NCBI RefSeq assembly: GCF_000765145.1 | Contig: NZ_JMGA01000012.1 | Span: 1 to 64,000, forward strand | DNA length: 64,000 nt | Direction: 5' to 3' | Source: Desulfosporosinus sp. HMP52 | Lineage (GTDB): Bacteria; Bacillota; Desulfitobacteriia; Desulfitobacteriales; Desulfitobacteriaceae | Part shown: piece after piece, positions 36,921 to 46,100 of the stretch | Numbering within the stretch: the stretch's first letter is position 1 | Layout: each line of letters begins with the position of its first letter | Translations under genes and position numbers: made by a program | The notes under the pieces: generated by a model | Told to the model about the DNA's origin: nothing | Databases searched by the model: none | What the model saw: only the letters and a program-made list of their open reading frames with translations

Positions 36921-37427
36921 GTGCGTTATATTTTGATCGCGGTAATGTTCTTATTAAGCCTGATTCTACCGGGCACACTCTTTCACTTTTGGTCTTGGTC
37001 AGGGATTAAGCCGGATTTACTCATGCTTTTAACCATCTATATAGCCATGCATCATAGACTTCGCTCAGGTTTAATCTGGGGTGTGGCTGCGGGCTTGTTA
37101 GAAGACCTATATTTAGGCCGTTACATCGGAATGTATACTCTGACCCTCACAGTGGTCGCCTTTTTAAGCTATTGGCTGGCCGAACGTTGGTATAGAGAAA
37201 ACTTTCCTTTGACCACCTTTATGGTGTTTATCGTCACCGCAGTGGGGCAACTCTTAGTGGCCTTTTTAAGCTTAGGTGCCGGACTCCATTGGTCTCTGGC
37301 GGACCTGGGCCGCCTGGTCATAGGAGTCTCCTTATATAACGCCCTCTTAGTCCCCTTAACTTACCCTTGGATTCATCAATCCTTTGTACGGGGCTGGCTG
37401 AGGTATCGCCCGAGATACGAACGTTAG
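36921..37427 (+). CDS. mreD: Rod-shape protein MreD
   Basis: 168-residue integral membrane protein with five to six helices, partner of MreC. It has the short cytoplasmic loop KPDLLMLLTIYIAMHHRLRSG and the GLLEDLYLGRYIGMYTL motif. GTG 36921 is 2 nt after the mreC stop. Normally mrdA follows at once; here repeats (R2 and R1) intervene for about 700 bp. Confidence 0.92.
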   Translation: MRYILIAVMFLLSLILPGTLFHFWSWSGIKPDLLMLLTIYIAMHHRLRSGLIWGVAAGLLEDLYLGRYIGMYTLTLTVVAFLSYWLAERWYRENFPLTTFMVFIVTAVGQLLVAFLSLGAGLHWSLADLGRLVIGVSLYNALLVPLTYPWIHQSFVRGWLRYRPRYER

Positions 37428-37439
37428 GCGTCAGTTTTT

Positions 37440-37660
37440 TAGCCCAGTCGCACACTCCTACGCCGGTATGTATCTTTTGGGGATCGCGGCTTCGGCGATA
37501 CTCATCCTCAGGCGGTGAGTACTCTATGGAGTATGCGCCTTCGGCGATAGTGTCCACTGGACACTACCGTCACTGGACACTATCGTGCTATTCCCTTGTC
37601 GCTAAGGCTAAAAAGCAAAACCTCCGGGCTTTCTGCATCTTCCGTTAAGGAAGTGCTTTG
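37440..37660 (+). repeat. R2 palindromic repeat, copy 2
   Basis: Shares the core of the 17.04-17.18 kb element (GGCGGTGAGTACTCTATGGA and TTCCCTTGTCGCTAAGGCTA). CGATAGTGTCC (37545-37555) pairs with GGACACTATCG (37575-37585), with an extra imperfect arm between. It starts just after the mreD stop. Confidence 0.8.
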
Positions 37661-37701
37661 ATATCCCCGTCCCTACGTTCCTCTTCGTCCCCCAAACCCC
37701 A

Positions 37702-38072
37702 GAGAGGGTCGCGATCACACGACGTGACGCCTATGCGGGAGTCGTAGCCAAACTCGGCTTTAATCCGCTTGCATCAAGCGGGGCGGGAAACAGGTCACCT
37801 CCCGCCGTCCTGCAAGAAAGATAATTCGTGCGAAGACAGTGTCTTCGGGCTCCGGTGACACTTGGCCAATCCACACTGCAGGAGTATGCTTATTGAGTTG
37901 CAGTGTGGCGATAAGCTCGATCGCTTATCGTCATGGCCGGCGGACGTTTCCCGCCGGCCATGCGGCAAGGACGCCGCTTTGGCCGGGAACCCTGCCTGCT
38001 TGCATAACGGATTAAAGCCCTAGTTTGGCACGACGACCGCATGGCAGAGCAAGTGTGACGCGACCCCTCCCC
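37702..38072 (-). repeat. R1 palindromic element, copy F (expanded form)
   Basis: Inverted R1 copy. The hairpin-2 stem GGCGGGAAAC (37782-37791) and GTTTCCCGCC (37946-37955) now encloses 154 nt instead of 5. Inside are GTCACC/GGTGAC (37794-37799, 37854-37859), CGAAGACAGTGTCTTCG (37831-37847), CCACACTGCA/TGCAGTGTGG (37871-37880, 37899-37908) and CGATAAGC/GCTTATCG (37909-37916, 37923-37930). The outer arms are intact. Lies between mreD and mrdA. Confidence 0.85.
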
Positions 38073-38135
38073 AGATAAGGACCCCAGAAAACTCCCCCCA
38101 ACCTTCTCCCGAAATCGAGAAAGGAGACCAAACGA

Positions 38136-40256
38136 ATGGATGACAAAGAACGCAAACCCTACATGTATCGTCTCTGGAGTCTAGGCGCAGTGGTTATTCT
38201 TGTTTTCTTAATTCTCGGCATTAACCTCTGGCGGCTGCAAATTGCCCAAGGTTCCTATTATACAGCTATGGCCAAAGGCAATGTTATGAAGCTGGTTAAG
38301 GTCCCTCCTACCCGGGGAGATATTGTGGATAGAAACGGAACCCTTCTGGTAACCAGTGTTCCCCAGTTCGTTCTTCACTTGGATTGGATGGATTTACAAC
38401 AAGCTAAGAGCAGTAATTGGATCGATGTGGTCAGAAAATTGGCAGAGTATATTAAACCCTATTGGCCCAATGCCAATCAAAGCGTCGAGTCCATCACTGA
38501 AGATATTCTGGCTAATATTCAGAATCACCAATGGGAACGTTATCGCCCGGTTATCATCCTTGATGAGGTGGCTCCCGAACTTCAAGCCGTCATCGCGGAA
38601 CACCAGGAGGAACTTCCAGGCGTAAGCGTGGATGCCATTCCTGTTCGGGATTACCCGAAAGCTACCTTACTAGGCCAGCTCTTAGGCTATGTCCGAGAAA
38701 TCTCCGATCCGGAAATAACCCAATTTAATAAAAACTCCGATGCCCAAGCTGCAGGATTTGTATATGCCCAAGGAGATATGGTTGGCAAGATGGGGGTAGA
38801 AAAGTCCTATGATTTTTGGCTGCGGGGCAAGGAAGGGATACAACAGGTAGAAGTTGATAACAATGCTCGCCCTGTTTCTAAACAGATACTCCATCCAGCC
38901 GAAGCCGGAAAAACTGTGCAACTGACCATCGACGCTGATTTGCAAAAGACTGTTGATGATACCTTAGATCAAGTCATCAGTAATATTCAAAAAGAAAATC
39001 CCGCCGCTCATGCCGGGGCAGCAGTTGTCATGGATGTCAACACCGGCAAGATCTTAGCCATGACTTCTCGTCCGGGAATGAACCCTAATGAATTGATTGG
39101 CTTAATCTCTGAAGAGACAGCGGAAAAATATTGGCCCCAAGACCCCAAACATGCTTCTCAGGCAGCTTCACTAAATCGGGCTTTGACGGGTTTATATCCG
39201 CCGGGATCTACTTTTAAAATGGTAACAGCCATGGCTGCTTTGCAGATGAACCTAACCACCCCGAATGAACGTATTGATGATAAACTTTCCTCCTTAGGGG
39301 GTTTGGGTGCTCAACAACAAGGGATCGCCGAATGGGGCGGGAATTACTTTGGTCAGGTGAACTTGTACCGTGCCTTGGCTAAATCCTCAAATATTTATTT
39401 TGAAATCATGGGTCGACGGGTTTTTGACGAAAACCCGGAAACTATCGGTCGAATCGCTCGGGAATTTGGCTTAGGTATCGAAAGCGGCATTGATTTGCCG
39501 GGAGAAGCCAAAGGAATTTCCCCTTCAGCGGAATGGAAGAAAAGCTATTTTACAAATATTCATGAGAATGCGGCTAAATCTCGGGATGAATCCCTGGCTA
39601 AAATTGACAGTGAGTATGCTCCCCGACTGGAGCAGGCTGTTGACGAGACAACCCGTAAGCAAATTCAGAAAGAAAAAGACGCTAAAATCCATGAGGTTAA
39701 TGAGTTATACAAACTAAGAACTGCCGAATCTGTCGATTGGCGGCCCTATGACAGTTACAACAACTCCATCGGGCAGGGATATAGTGCCTATACTCCTTTG
39801 CAGTTGGCTAATTATATGGCTACTATGGTCAATGGAGGTAAACATTACCAGCCCTTTGTGGTTGAGAAACTCTTGGATCCCCTCACTGGTGAGACTGTTA
39901 AACAGTTTGAACCAAAAGTTATTAATAATGTCTCCGTATCTCCAGAAGTTTTAGAGCAGGTCAAGCTGGGAATGCGTGAAGTAACCCAAGGAGAAGGAAC
40001 GGCTAACTGGCTTTTTGCAGATGTGCCGGAATACACTGGGGGCGCAAAAACAGGAACCGCTCAGATCGGATCCAAAAATACAATATCAGGTGAAATCTAC
40101 AACGGGGTCTTTGTGGCCTTTGCTCCCTATGACCATCCCCAGGTCGCCTTTGCCGGAGTGGTTGAATTTGGAGGACATGGAGGAGAAACTGCAGGTTTGG
40201 TCGCCAAGGCGGCTTTTATGAAGTATTTTGGTTGGAAGAGCACGAATGGAGGCTGA
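38136..40256 (+). CDS. mrdA: Penicillin-binding protein 2 (elongasome transpeptidase)
   Basis: Class B PBP that crosslinks lateral peptidoglycan with RodA. One N-terminal helix (about residues 10-30), a dimerisation/pedestal domain to about 260, then the transpeptidase domain: active-site STFK (in PPGSTFKMV), SxN as SSN, and KTG in GGAKTGTAQ. A charged helical insertion (about residues 475-530, many Glu/Lys) lies between SxN and KTG. ATG 38136 follows AAAGGAGA. A terminator follows. Its separation from mreD by repeats suggests a separate promoter. Confidence 0.94.
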   Translation: MDDKERKPYMYRLWSLGAVVILVFLILGINLWRLQIAQGSYYTAMAKGNVMKLVKVPPTRGDIVDRNGTLLVTSVPQFVLHLDWMDLQQAKSSNWIDVVRKLAEYIKPYWPNANQSVESITEDILANIQNHQWERYRPVIILDEVAPELQAVIAEHQEELPGVSVDAIPVRDYPKATLLGQLLGYVREISDPEITQFNKNSDAQAAGFVYAQGDMVGKMGVEKSYDFWLRGKEGIQQVEVDNNARPVSKQILHPAEAGKTVQLTIDADLQKTVDDTLDQVISNIQKENPAAHAGAAVVMDVNTGKILAMTSRPGMNPNELIGLISEETAEKYWPQDPKHASQAASLNRALTGLYPPGSTFKMVTAMAALQMNLTTPNERIDDKLSSLGGLGAQQQGIAEWGGNYFGQVNLYRALAKSSNIYFEIMGRRVFDENPETIGRIAREFGLGIESGIDLPGEAKGISPSAEWKKSYFTNIHENAAKSRDESLAKIDSEYAPRLEQAVDETTRKQIQKEKDAKIHEVNELYKLRTAESVDWRPYDSYNNSIGQGYSAYTPLQLANYMATMVNGGKHYQPFVVEKLLDPLTGETVKQFEPKVINNVSVSPEVLEQVKLGMREVTQGEGTANWLFADVPEYTGGAKTGTAQIGSKNTISGEIYNGVFVAFAPYDHPQVAFAGVVEFGGHGGETAGLVAKAAFMKYFGWKSTNGG

Positions 40257-40287
40257 AAAACGAGGAAATTTATCCTCGTTTTTTTCT
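40256..40287 (+). terminator. Terminator after mrdA
   Basis: AAAAACGAGGA (40256-40266) pairs with TCCTCGTTTTTTT (40273-40285). The stem begins at the last base of the stop codon. Confidence 0.85.
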
Positions 40288-40368
40288 TTTCGATAAAGGG
40301 AAATTGGACAGGCTTGTAGAATTTAAAGAGAGCAATTAATTATGACAAGCAATGGAGGATTGTGCACG

Positions 40369-41046
40369 TTGACACGGACAGATCATGTGGCACTTAAAGG
40401 AACCCGCGACGGCTTGGTCTTGTACCTGGATCCGGCTGCGGACTTTGAATTGCTGATCGAAGAACTTAGTAGTCTTATGAAGAACTCAGATCAATTCCTC
40501 CAAGGTGCAACCCTCCGATGTTACGCCGGGAAAAGAGAGTTCTCAGAGGAGGAAATCGCTGGTTTAGCCGCCGCTTTGAAGCAATCTGGGTTAGAACTTG
40601 CAGGCTGGCTGACCGAGGATGAAGTCTACCTCCCTAAGCCTAGGCCCTCGGTATCTGCGGAACGAGAGGCACGTCTGGAAGAAGGAATGGTTGAAGGACA
40701 TTGTCTCTTTGTAGAACGCTCAATGCGCTCGGGAAAGAGTGTGCAGTATGAGGGGCATGTTGTAGTGATGGGTGATGTTAACCCAGGAGCGGAAATAATT
40801 GCGACTGGTAATATTGTCGTTCTGGGCTCTCTTAAAGGAGTTGCTCATGCCGGAGCGACAGGAAATCGAGAGGCCACGGTAAGCGCCTATCATCTGGCCC
40901 CTACTCAATTGCGAATCGCGGATTTGGTCACCAGAGCTCCGGATGATGGAACAGAAATCCGAGGGCCGGAGATTGCCAAGATCAAGGATGACCAATTAGT
41001 GGTAGAAGCAGCCGGACTGAGTGGTTGGCGCAGCAAGGCCCGTTAA
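40369..41046 (+). CDS. minC: Septum site-determining protein MinC
   Basis: FtsZ-assembly inhibitor directed to the poles by MinD. An N-terminal domain (about residues 1-95) binds FtsZ; the C-terminal beta-helix (about 110-215) has GHVVVMGDVNPGAEIIATGNI, trimmed here, then GSLKGVAHAG, typical of MinC_C. The TTG start at 40369 is 8 nt after ATGGAGGAT; an in-frame ATG at 40342 is upstream of that site. 225 residues is normal. Followed by minD after 37 nt. Confidence 0.93.
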   Translation: MTRTDHVALKGTRDGLVLYLDPAADFELLIEELSSLMKNSDQFLQGATLRCYAGKREFSEEEIAGLAAALKQSGLELAGWLTEDEVYLPKPRPSVSAEREARLEEGMVEGHCLFVERSMRSGKSVQYEGHVVVMGDVNPGAEIIATGNIVVLGSLKGVAHAGATGNREATVSAYHLAPTQLRIADLVTRAPDDGTEIRGPEIAKIKDDQLVVEAAGLSGWRSKAR

Positions 41047-41083
41047 TAAAAGAATAAGTCTATAGTGAAAGGCAGGTCTAACT

Positions 41084-41878
41084 ATGGGTGAGGTAATCGT
41101 AGTAACTTCTGGAAAAGGGGGCGTAGGCAAGACGACAACATCGGCTAATATTGGCACCGGTTTAGCGAATAATGGCCATAAAGTCGTTCTTGTTGATACA
41201 GATATAGGTTTGCGTAACCTTGATGTGGTGCTGGGCTTAGAGAATAGAATTGTTTACGATCTGGTGGATGTGACAAGTGGAAATTGCCGTTTGAAACAAG
41301 CACTTATCAAAGATAAGCGTTTTACAAATCTCTTTTTGCTGCCGGCTGCCCAAACAAAAGACAAAACAGCCGTCAATCCTGAGCAAATGAGAACCCTCTG
41401 CCAGGAGCTTAAAGCAGAATTTGATTATGCAATTATAGATTGTCCCGCAGGAATCGAGCAAGGATTCCGTAACGCCATAGCCGGCGCAGACCGAGCAGTT
41501 GTCGTTTGCACACCTGAAGTCAGTGCAGTCCGGGACGCGGACCGGATTATTGGCTTACTGGAAGCGTCGGAACTAAGAAATCCAAAATTAATCATTAACC
41601 GTCTTCGCCCGGCTATGGTGAAACGCGGTGACATGATGGATATTTCAGATATTTTAGATATTCTAGCTATCGAGCTTATCGGGGTGGTTCCTGAAGATGA
41701 GAGCATCGTAGTTTCCACGAACCGTGGTGAACCCGCAGTCATGGATCTGGGCTCTCAAGCAGGAGAAGCTTACCGACGGATTACAAAGAGAATCCAAGGG
41801 GAAGAGGTTCCTCTGATGAACCTCGAAGTACCTAAAGGACTCATGGATAGATTAAAGAAACTTATTGGCTTAAGTTGA
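41084..41878 (+). CDS. minD: Septum site-determining ATPase MinD
   Basis: ParA/MinD-type ATPase that recruits MinC to the membrane. Deviant Walker A is SGKGGVGKTTT at residues about 9-19, Walker B region VLVDTDIGLRNLD, and DCPAGIEQGF. The C-terminus (MDRLKKLIGLS) is the amphipathic membrane-targeting helix. ATG 41084 follows AAGGCAGG. 264 residues is normal. Confidence 0.96.
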   Translation: MGEVIVVTSGKGGVGKTTTSANIGTGLANNGHKVVLVDTDIGLRNLDVVLGLENRIVYDLVDVTSGNCRLKQALIKDKRFTNLFLLPAAQTKDKTAVNPEQMRTLCQELKAEFDYAIIDCPAGIEQGFRNAIAGADRAVVVCTPEVSAVRDADRIIGLLEASELRNPKLIINRLRPAMVKRGDMMDISDILDILAIELIGVVPEDESIVVSTNRGEPAVMDLGSQAGEAYRRITKRIQGEEVPLMNLEVPKGLMDRLKKLIGLS

Positions 41879-41907
41879 CCGTTCTGTACTGAGAGGAGGA
41901 ATTGTCC

Positions 41908-42201
41908 TTGTTAGAATTTATCAGCCGGATGCTAGGCAGGGAAAGTGCCTCGAGCAAGTCGGTGGCAAAAGAACGACTACGGCTTGTCTTAGTGCACGAC
42001 CGCGCCAGCATTTCGCCTGCCATGCTCAACAAATTAAGAGAAGATCTTGTTAAAGTGATCTCTAACTACATGGAGATTGACGAAGCTGCCCTGGAATTTA
42101 ATCTCTGTCAAGACGATCGTGAAGTAGCTTTAGTTGCTAACATTCCTGTCGTAAAAATGAAGCGAGATTATTCTGCTAAGGGTCAAGAACTAAATAGTTA
42201 A
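41908..42201 (+). CDS. minE: Cell division topological factor MinE
   Basis: Small MinD-ATPase activator that produces pole-to-pole oscillation in other bacteria. N-terminal membrane-binding and MinD-binding segment (LEFISRMLGR... AKERLRLVLVHDRA), then the topological domain (ISPAMLNKLREDLVKVISNYMEID). TTG 41908 is 8 nt after GAGGAGGA; TTG 41902 is too close. 97 residues. MinE coexisting with MinCD is usual in Clostridia, unlike Bacillus, which uses DivIVA. Confidence 0.93.
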   Translation: MLEFISRMLGRESASSKSVAKERLRLVLVHDRASISPAMLNKLREDLVKVISNYMEIDEAALEFNLCQDDREVALVANIPVVKMKRDYSAKGQELNS

Positions 42202-42211
42202 ATCGGATACC

Positions 42212-42251
42212 AAAAGATACCCTCACTTTGAAAAAAGCGGGGGTATCTTTT
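42212..42251 (+). terminator. Terminator after minE
   Basis: AAAAGATACCC (42212-42222) pairs with GGGTATCTTTT (42241-42251). Ends the minCDE operon. Confidence 0.8.
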
Positions 42252-42310
42252 GTCTGCCTCATCGTCACATGATTAATTTACCTAATCTCATCACCGCCGG
42301 CGAAAAGGCT

Positions 42311-42339
42311 TTGGGACCCCCAAAATAGTGTGATATAAT
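42311..42339 (+). promoter_or_regulatory. Promoter of rodA
   Basis: TTGGGA (42311-42316) and TATAAT (42334-42339) with a 17-nt spacer; the -10 is extended by TGA. An ATG overlaps the -10, so it cannot be the rodA start. Confidence 0.65.
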
Positions 42340-42388
42340 GATTAAAGCAATTGTGTCGAAAAATAACCTGCCTAAGGGGATTTATTAC

Positions 42389-43549
42389 GTGGATAGACGT
42401 TCGTTAAGAAATCTAGACTTGTTATTCTTGCTTTTTACCTTTTTACTATTAGCAGCTAGTCTCATTATTTTGAGTACGGCTTCAATTAATGTCATGAAAT
42501 CCAATCCTTTTCACTATGTGGAAACCCAAGCCGTCTGGATATTGACAGGTATCGTGATAGCAGTGGTTCTCGCAGTAATTGACTATACCAAATGGCAGCA
42601 TTTTCGTTGGTGGATTTATGGCTTTAATTTACTGCTGCTTTTAGCGGTCATCTTTTTTGGAGATACAGCTAAAGGTGCTACCCGCTGGATTTATTTCACC
42701 CCCTCCATCGGAATTCAACCCTCGGAGTTTGCCAAAATCTTTATGATCCTTACTCTCGCAGACTTTCTTGTCAAACGCAAAGGAAGACTGAATGATGTCA
42801 AGGACTTTATTATGCCTTTCTTGTTTATTCTGGTGCCTATGCTTTTGATCTTTAAACAGCCGGATTTAGGGACAACCCTAGTGTTTGTGGCAATCTTTAT
42901 TGGCATGATGTTCGTGGCAGGGGCTAACCCTTATAAATTTGGAGGATTATTACTTGGCGGGGCGGTCATAGTAGGGATAGCCCTTTGGCTTCACTTTTCC
43001 CAAGACTTACCCGGATGGCTCCAATGGGCCCAGGGAATGCCCCTGCCCCTGCAGGATTACCAGCTGAATCGTCTGATTATCTTCATGGATCCGGCAGCTG
43101 ATCAGACAGGGGATGGATGGCATATTCTGCAATCCCTTTGGGCCATAGGATCAGGGGGCTTATGGGGAAAAGGCTATCGGGCAGGTACTCAAGGACAGTT
43201 GAATTTTTTGCCTGAGCACCACACAGACTTTGTTTTTTCCGTAGTAGGAGAAGAGTTTGGTTTCATCGGAACCATCACCTTACTGTTCCTCTTTCTCATC
43301 TTCCTTTTGCGCGGTGTTTATATAGCCTTAAGGGCCAGGGATATGTATGGAATGCTGATTTCAACAGGAATCGTCTCCATGTTCACCTTTCATATCTTGG
43401 TCAATGTGGGGATGACTTCCGGAATTATGCCGGTCACAGGAATCCCTCTACCCCTAATCAGCGCCGGAGGAAGTGCTATGTGGTCGAATATGGCGGCCAT
43501 TGGTCTGTTACTAAGTGTTAATTTAAGGCACCGCAGGCTAATGTTTTAG
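42389..43549 (+). CDS. rodA: RodA/FtsW-type peptidoglycan polymerase
   Basis: SEDS glycosyltransferase with about ten helices that polymerises glycan for lateral growth; context next to min/mrdA favours RodA over FtsW. Features: the GATRWIYF segment, QPSEFAKI (here IQPSEFAKIF), the extracellular loop with GQLNFLPEHHTDFVFSVVGEE, and the GIPLPLISAGGSAM motif near the end. GTG 42389 is 8 nt after AAGGGGAT; ATG 42338 overlaps a promoter. 386 residues. Confidence 0.92.
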   Translation: MDRRSLRNLDLLFLLFTFLLLAASLIILSTASINVMKSNPFHYVETQAVWILTGIVIAVVLAVIDYTKWQHFRWWIYGFNLLLLLAVIFFGDTAKGATRWIYFTPSIGIQPSEFAKIFMILTLADFLVKRKGRLNDVKDFIMPFLFILVPMLLIFKQPDLGTTLVFVAIFIGMMFVAGANPYKFGGLLLGGAVIVGIALWLHFSQDLPGWLQWAQGMPLPLQDYQLNRLIIFMDPAADQTGDGWHILQSLWAIGSGGLWGKGYRAGTQGQLNFLPEHHTDFVFSVVGEEFGFIGTITLLFLFLIFLLRGVYIALRARDMYGMLISTGIVSMFTFHILVNVGMTSGIMPVTGIPLPLISAGGSAMWSNMAAIGLLLSVNLRHRRLMF

Positions 43550-43602
43550 CGAGAGGGCTTCCTTACTCGTGTACTGGCATTACATTAATAAACCCATCAT
43601 AG

Positions 43603-43634
43603 AATAGAACTGCTAAGCGGTTCTATTTTTTTTG
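43603..43634 (+). terminator. Terminator after rodA
   Basis: AATAGAAC (43603-43610) pairs with GTTCTATT (43620-43627), followed by TTTTTT. Confidence 0.8.
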
Positions 43635-43672
43635 CCTGTTTCATAGATTAATAAAGGATGTACGAGCTGTAA

Positions 43673-43866
43673 TCGTGGTTCGATATTCGTAGTTCGTAGT
43701 TCGAAAACTTGAAGCGAACATAGTTCGCTCAGTATTTAAAAGGTCGATGCTGGGGTCAAACCCAGCTATGATATCTCGAGGATAAGGATAACTCATATAA
43801 AATTATATTTCTTTGATTGAAGAAACAAATCCACAGTTCGAACCACGTACCACGAATATCGAATAT
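43673..43866 (+). repeat. Inverted-repeat phrases before spoIVFA
   Basis: TCGTGGTTCGATATTCGT (43673-43690) has its complement in two pieces downstream: TTCGAACCACG (about 43837-43847) and ACGAATATCGAA (43852-43863). GTAGTTCG is repeated in tandem near 43690. Similar phrases (CAAACTACGAAC, TATCGAACCAC) lie upstream of mreB at 34930-34990. The 43550-43884 gap otherwise holds the rodA terminator. Confidence 0.55.
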
Positions 43867-43884
43867 CGATAAGGGGGTTGACGG

Positions 43885-44652
43885 ATGAATCCTTTTGAAC
43901 GTTGGGATGATTGGGAATGGGAACGGGCAATTCAAGAAGTCGGTAAAGAGCAGGGAAGAGGCAAATCCATTCCGCGTAATAATCAATATACTCGGCATCG
44001 CAGTAATGGAAAGAAAGGCTTGGGTAACTTCTTTAACCATTGGAATAGCACCCAGAAGCGAACTCTTTTATCCGCCCTGCTGTTCTTGATGGTTTTCTTC
44101 AGCGCTAACAGTTCAGATCAAGTCTCCCGAATAGTCCATTCCATTTATCGGGGGGGTATGGATTCAGGCAATTATTACACAGCACTTAATAATATGGCAA
44201 AGGAAGCCTTATCTCTGGGAGGGGTTTCTGGTGAAAGCGTTGCTGTCGATCTGAAGATGAAAGGAAAGTTCTTGCCGCCTATTTCCGGCCCGGTCATGGC
44301 CGGTTTTGGAGATAAGGCCAGTGACGGATCAGTCCACCAAGGTCTGGATGTGGGAAGTGCCTTAGGAATTCCGGTAGTTACTCCTGCCGCCGGGGTTGTT
44401 ACCATAGTGGGGGAAGATCCCCAGTTAGGCAAATTGGTTAAAATCGATTTTGGCGACGGATGGACGACAGTTCTCGGCAATCTGGGCGAAATCCAGGTTC
44501 AAAAAGGCCAGCGCCTGGAGAAGGGTCAGGTGGTAGGAGCTGTAGGACTTTCTGCACCACTTAAGAAGCCCTGGCTTCACTTTGAATTGCGGAAGAATAA
44601 TCAACCCCTTAATCCGATCCCTTACCTGATACCACCTGAGGCAAAGAATTAG
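43885..44652 (+). CDS. spoIVFA: SpoIVFA-like degenerate M23 protein
   Basis: 255-residue membrane protein: one helix (about residues 60-78), extracytoplasmic part, and a C-terminal M23-like domain from about 135. The first metal-ligand pair is present (VHQGLDVG), but the second motif reads WLHFEL where active enzymes have HxHFE, so one His is lost. This and the following M50 protease identify the SpoIVFA position, where the M23 fold acts as an anchor and inhibitor of SpoIVFB in the outer forespore membrane. ATG 43885 follows AAGGGGGTTGACGG. The repeat gap to spoIVFB is 359 bp, unlike the tight Bacillus operon. Confidence 0.85.
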   Translation: MNPFERWDDWEWERAIQEVGKEQGRGKSIPRNNQYTRHRSNGKKGLGNFFNHWNSTQKRTLLSALLFLMVFFSANSSDQVSRIVHSIYRGGMDSGNYYTALNNMAKEALSLGGVSGESVAVDLKMKGKFLPPISGPVMAGFGDKASDGSVHQGLDVGSALGIPVVTPAAGVVTIVGEDPQLGKLVKIDFGDGWTTVLGNLGEIQVQKGQRLEKGQVVGAVGLSAPLKKPWLHFELRKNNQPLNPIPYLIPPEAKN

Positions 44653-44659
44653 TAGCGGA

Positions 44660-44945
44660 GCACATTTTTAGCTGTGTTAAACCCGTGCGAAGACAGTGTC
44701 TTCGTTGCACGCGTCTGCGAGTTCCGCCGCTAGCTCGTTGGACAGTTCGCGAGCGCGTCCGAACCTCCGGGTACTTCTGGCCGCATGCTATGCCATCCTT
44801 GGCGCATGCGGCACTAGGAACATCGTGTTCCGTCGCATGTGAACATGCGGCGCGCTACGGGGACGCGAACCGTCGGCACTCGTCTAAACGCGGCTTCACT
44901 GACGCATCCGCTTAGCAGAAAGTGCTCCTTCAGCTGGGGGTGTAA
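44660..44945 (+). repeat. Hairpin-rich noncoding segment between spoIVFA and spoIVFB
   Basis: GC-rich series of short palindromes: CGAAGACAGTGTCTTCG (44688-44704), which is also in R1 copy F at 37831, then GTTCGCGAGCGCGTCCGAAC-like, GCATGC...GCATGC, GGAACATCGTGTTCC and GCATGTGAACATGC. No credible gene. The end (AAAGTGCTCC) resembles part of the 17.2 kb direct repeat. Confidence 0.7.
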
Positions 44946-45011
44946 ACAGAATTTGGGGGACTCAGGTCAGGCTTTGCAGAATCTGTAAGTTCGAAGGGGG
45001 AGAGCCAATAA

Positions 45012-45887
45012 ATGCAGCTATTTAAGATATCCGGAGTGAGCGTCCGAATCCACCCCACATTTTTGGTAGTATTAGTGCTATATGGAGTCCTGGGTTTATT
45101 AGCCCAGGCTCTTCTCATCTTTGCCCTGGTCGTAGGGCATGAATTGGCTCATCTCTTGGTTGCTAAGGCCTATGGCTTTAAAGTTGAAGGGCTTGAGTTA
45201 TTTCCCTTTGGAGGAGCCGCTTATTGTGATGGACTGTTTGAAGGGCGGAAGGTGGAAGAAAGTCTGATGGCTCTGGCCGGTCCGGCTTTCAACCTGGTTC
45301 TCCTCTTTGGGGCTCAGGCCTTACGCTGGAACGGGCTATGGTGGGGGGAGCTCTCCGAAGAGTTTATCCGTTATAATCTCTGGCTGGCAGCATTTAACTT
45401 AATTCCTGTATTGCCTTTAGATGGGGGACGGGTGATTAGGGCACTATTCGTGGAAAGCTTCGGGTACGTACGTACCACAAAGTTTTTGGCCGAGGCGGGC
45501 AGATGGTTAGGGGTTTCTTTTGCACTCTATGGAATTGTGTTAGGGGTTCAGGGGAAATTTTCAGAGGGGCCCCTTTCTCTCCTAATATTGGGAGGCTTCT
45601 TTTGGTTTGCCGGGAGTAAGGAAATCTCCTCAGCTCATATTACCTTTCTCAGACAATTAACTCGCAAGAAAGAGGAATTATTGAAAAGGGGCCTAATGCG
45701 CAGTCACTGGCTTACAGTGCAGAGGGATACACCCTTGGTGAGAATCGTCGAAGAATTTACCCCTGATCGTTATGCCATGGTCAACCTTAGCAACGAAAAG
45801 GCGGGAGTGGAGAAAATTCTTACGGAAACAGATATTGTCGAAGGGATGCTGCGAGAAGGTATACATTATCCGGTAGGGAAGCTTTGA
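45012..45887 (+). CDS. spoIVFB: SpoIVFB-type M50 site-2 protease
   Basis: Intramembrane zinc metalloprotease that processes pro-sigma-K in the mother cell of spore formers. Motif HELAH (VVGHELAHLLVAK) is near residue 43 and the third ligand is in the NLIPVLPLDGGRVIRAL segment near 140. About six helices; a soluble CBS-like tail follows. ATG 45012 follows GGGGGAGAG. 291 residues is normal. Partnership with SpoIVFA is inferred from order. Confidence 0.92.
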   Translation: MQLFKISGVSVRIHPTFLVVLVLYGVLGLLAQALLIFALVVGHELAHLLVAKAYGFKVEGLELFPFGGAAYCDGLFEGRKVEESLMALAGPAFNLVLLFGAQALRWNGLWWGELSEEFIRYNLWLAAFNLIPVLPLDGGRVIRALFVESFGYVRTTKFLAEAGRWLGVSFALYGIVLGVQGKFSEGPLSLLILGGFFWFAGSKEISSAHITFLRQLTRKKEELLKRGLMRSHWLTVQRDTPLVRIVEEFTPDRYAMVNLSNEKAGVEKILTETDIVEGMLREGIHYPVGKL

Positions 45888-45974
45888 AAAAAACAATCAA
45901 CTATTAATCATTCGGACATCGACTGGAATTAAACTTAAAGTAGTGGTGTGCTTTTGATTTGTCACCAACTCTGC

Positions 45975-46010
45975 CCCCACTTTCTAACAAAGAACGTGGG
46001 GCCTTTTATT
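45975..46010 (+). terminator. Terminator after spoIVFB
   Basis: CCCCAC (45975-45980) pairs with GTGGGG (45996-46001), with an inner TTTCT/AGAA helix, followed by CCTTTTATT. Confidence 0.6.
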
Positions 46011-46100
46011 AGACATTGTTCCCGAGTTGTTTGAACTTCATCAATTAGCGTTAGAATATTAGGGGCTTTACTTACAACTTACTTTATGATTGCTTCCAGT

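Noticed and set aside
43885-44652. Active M23 lytic endopeptidase
   Set aside because: The HxH motif has lost its first His and the position next to spoIVFB fits SpoIVFA.
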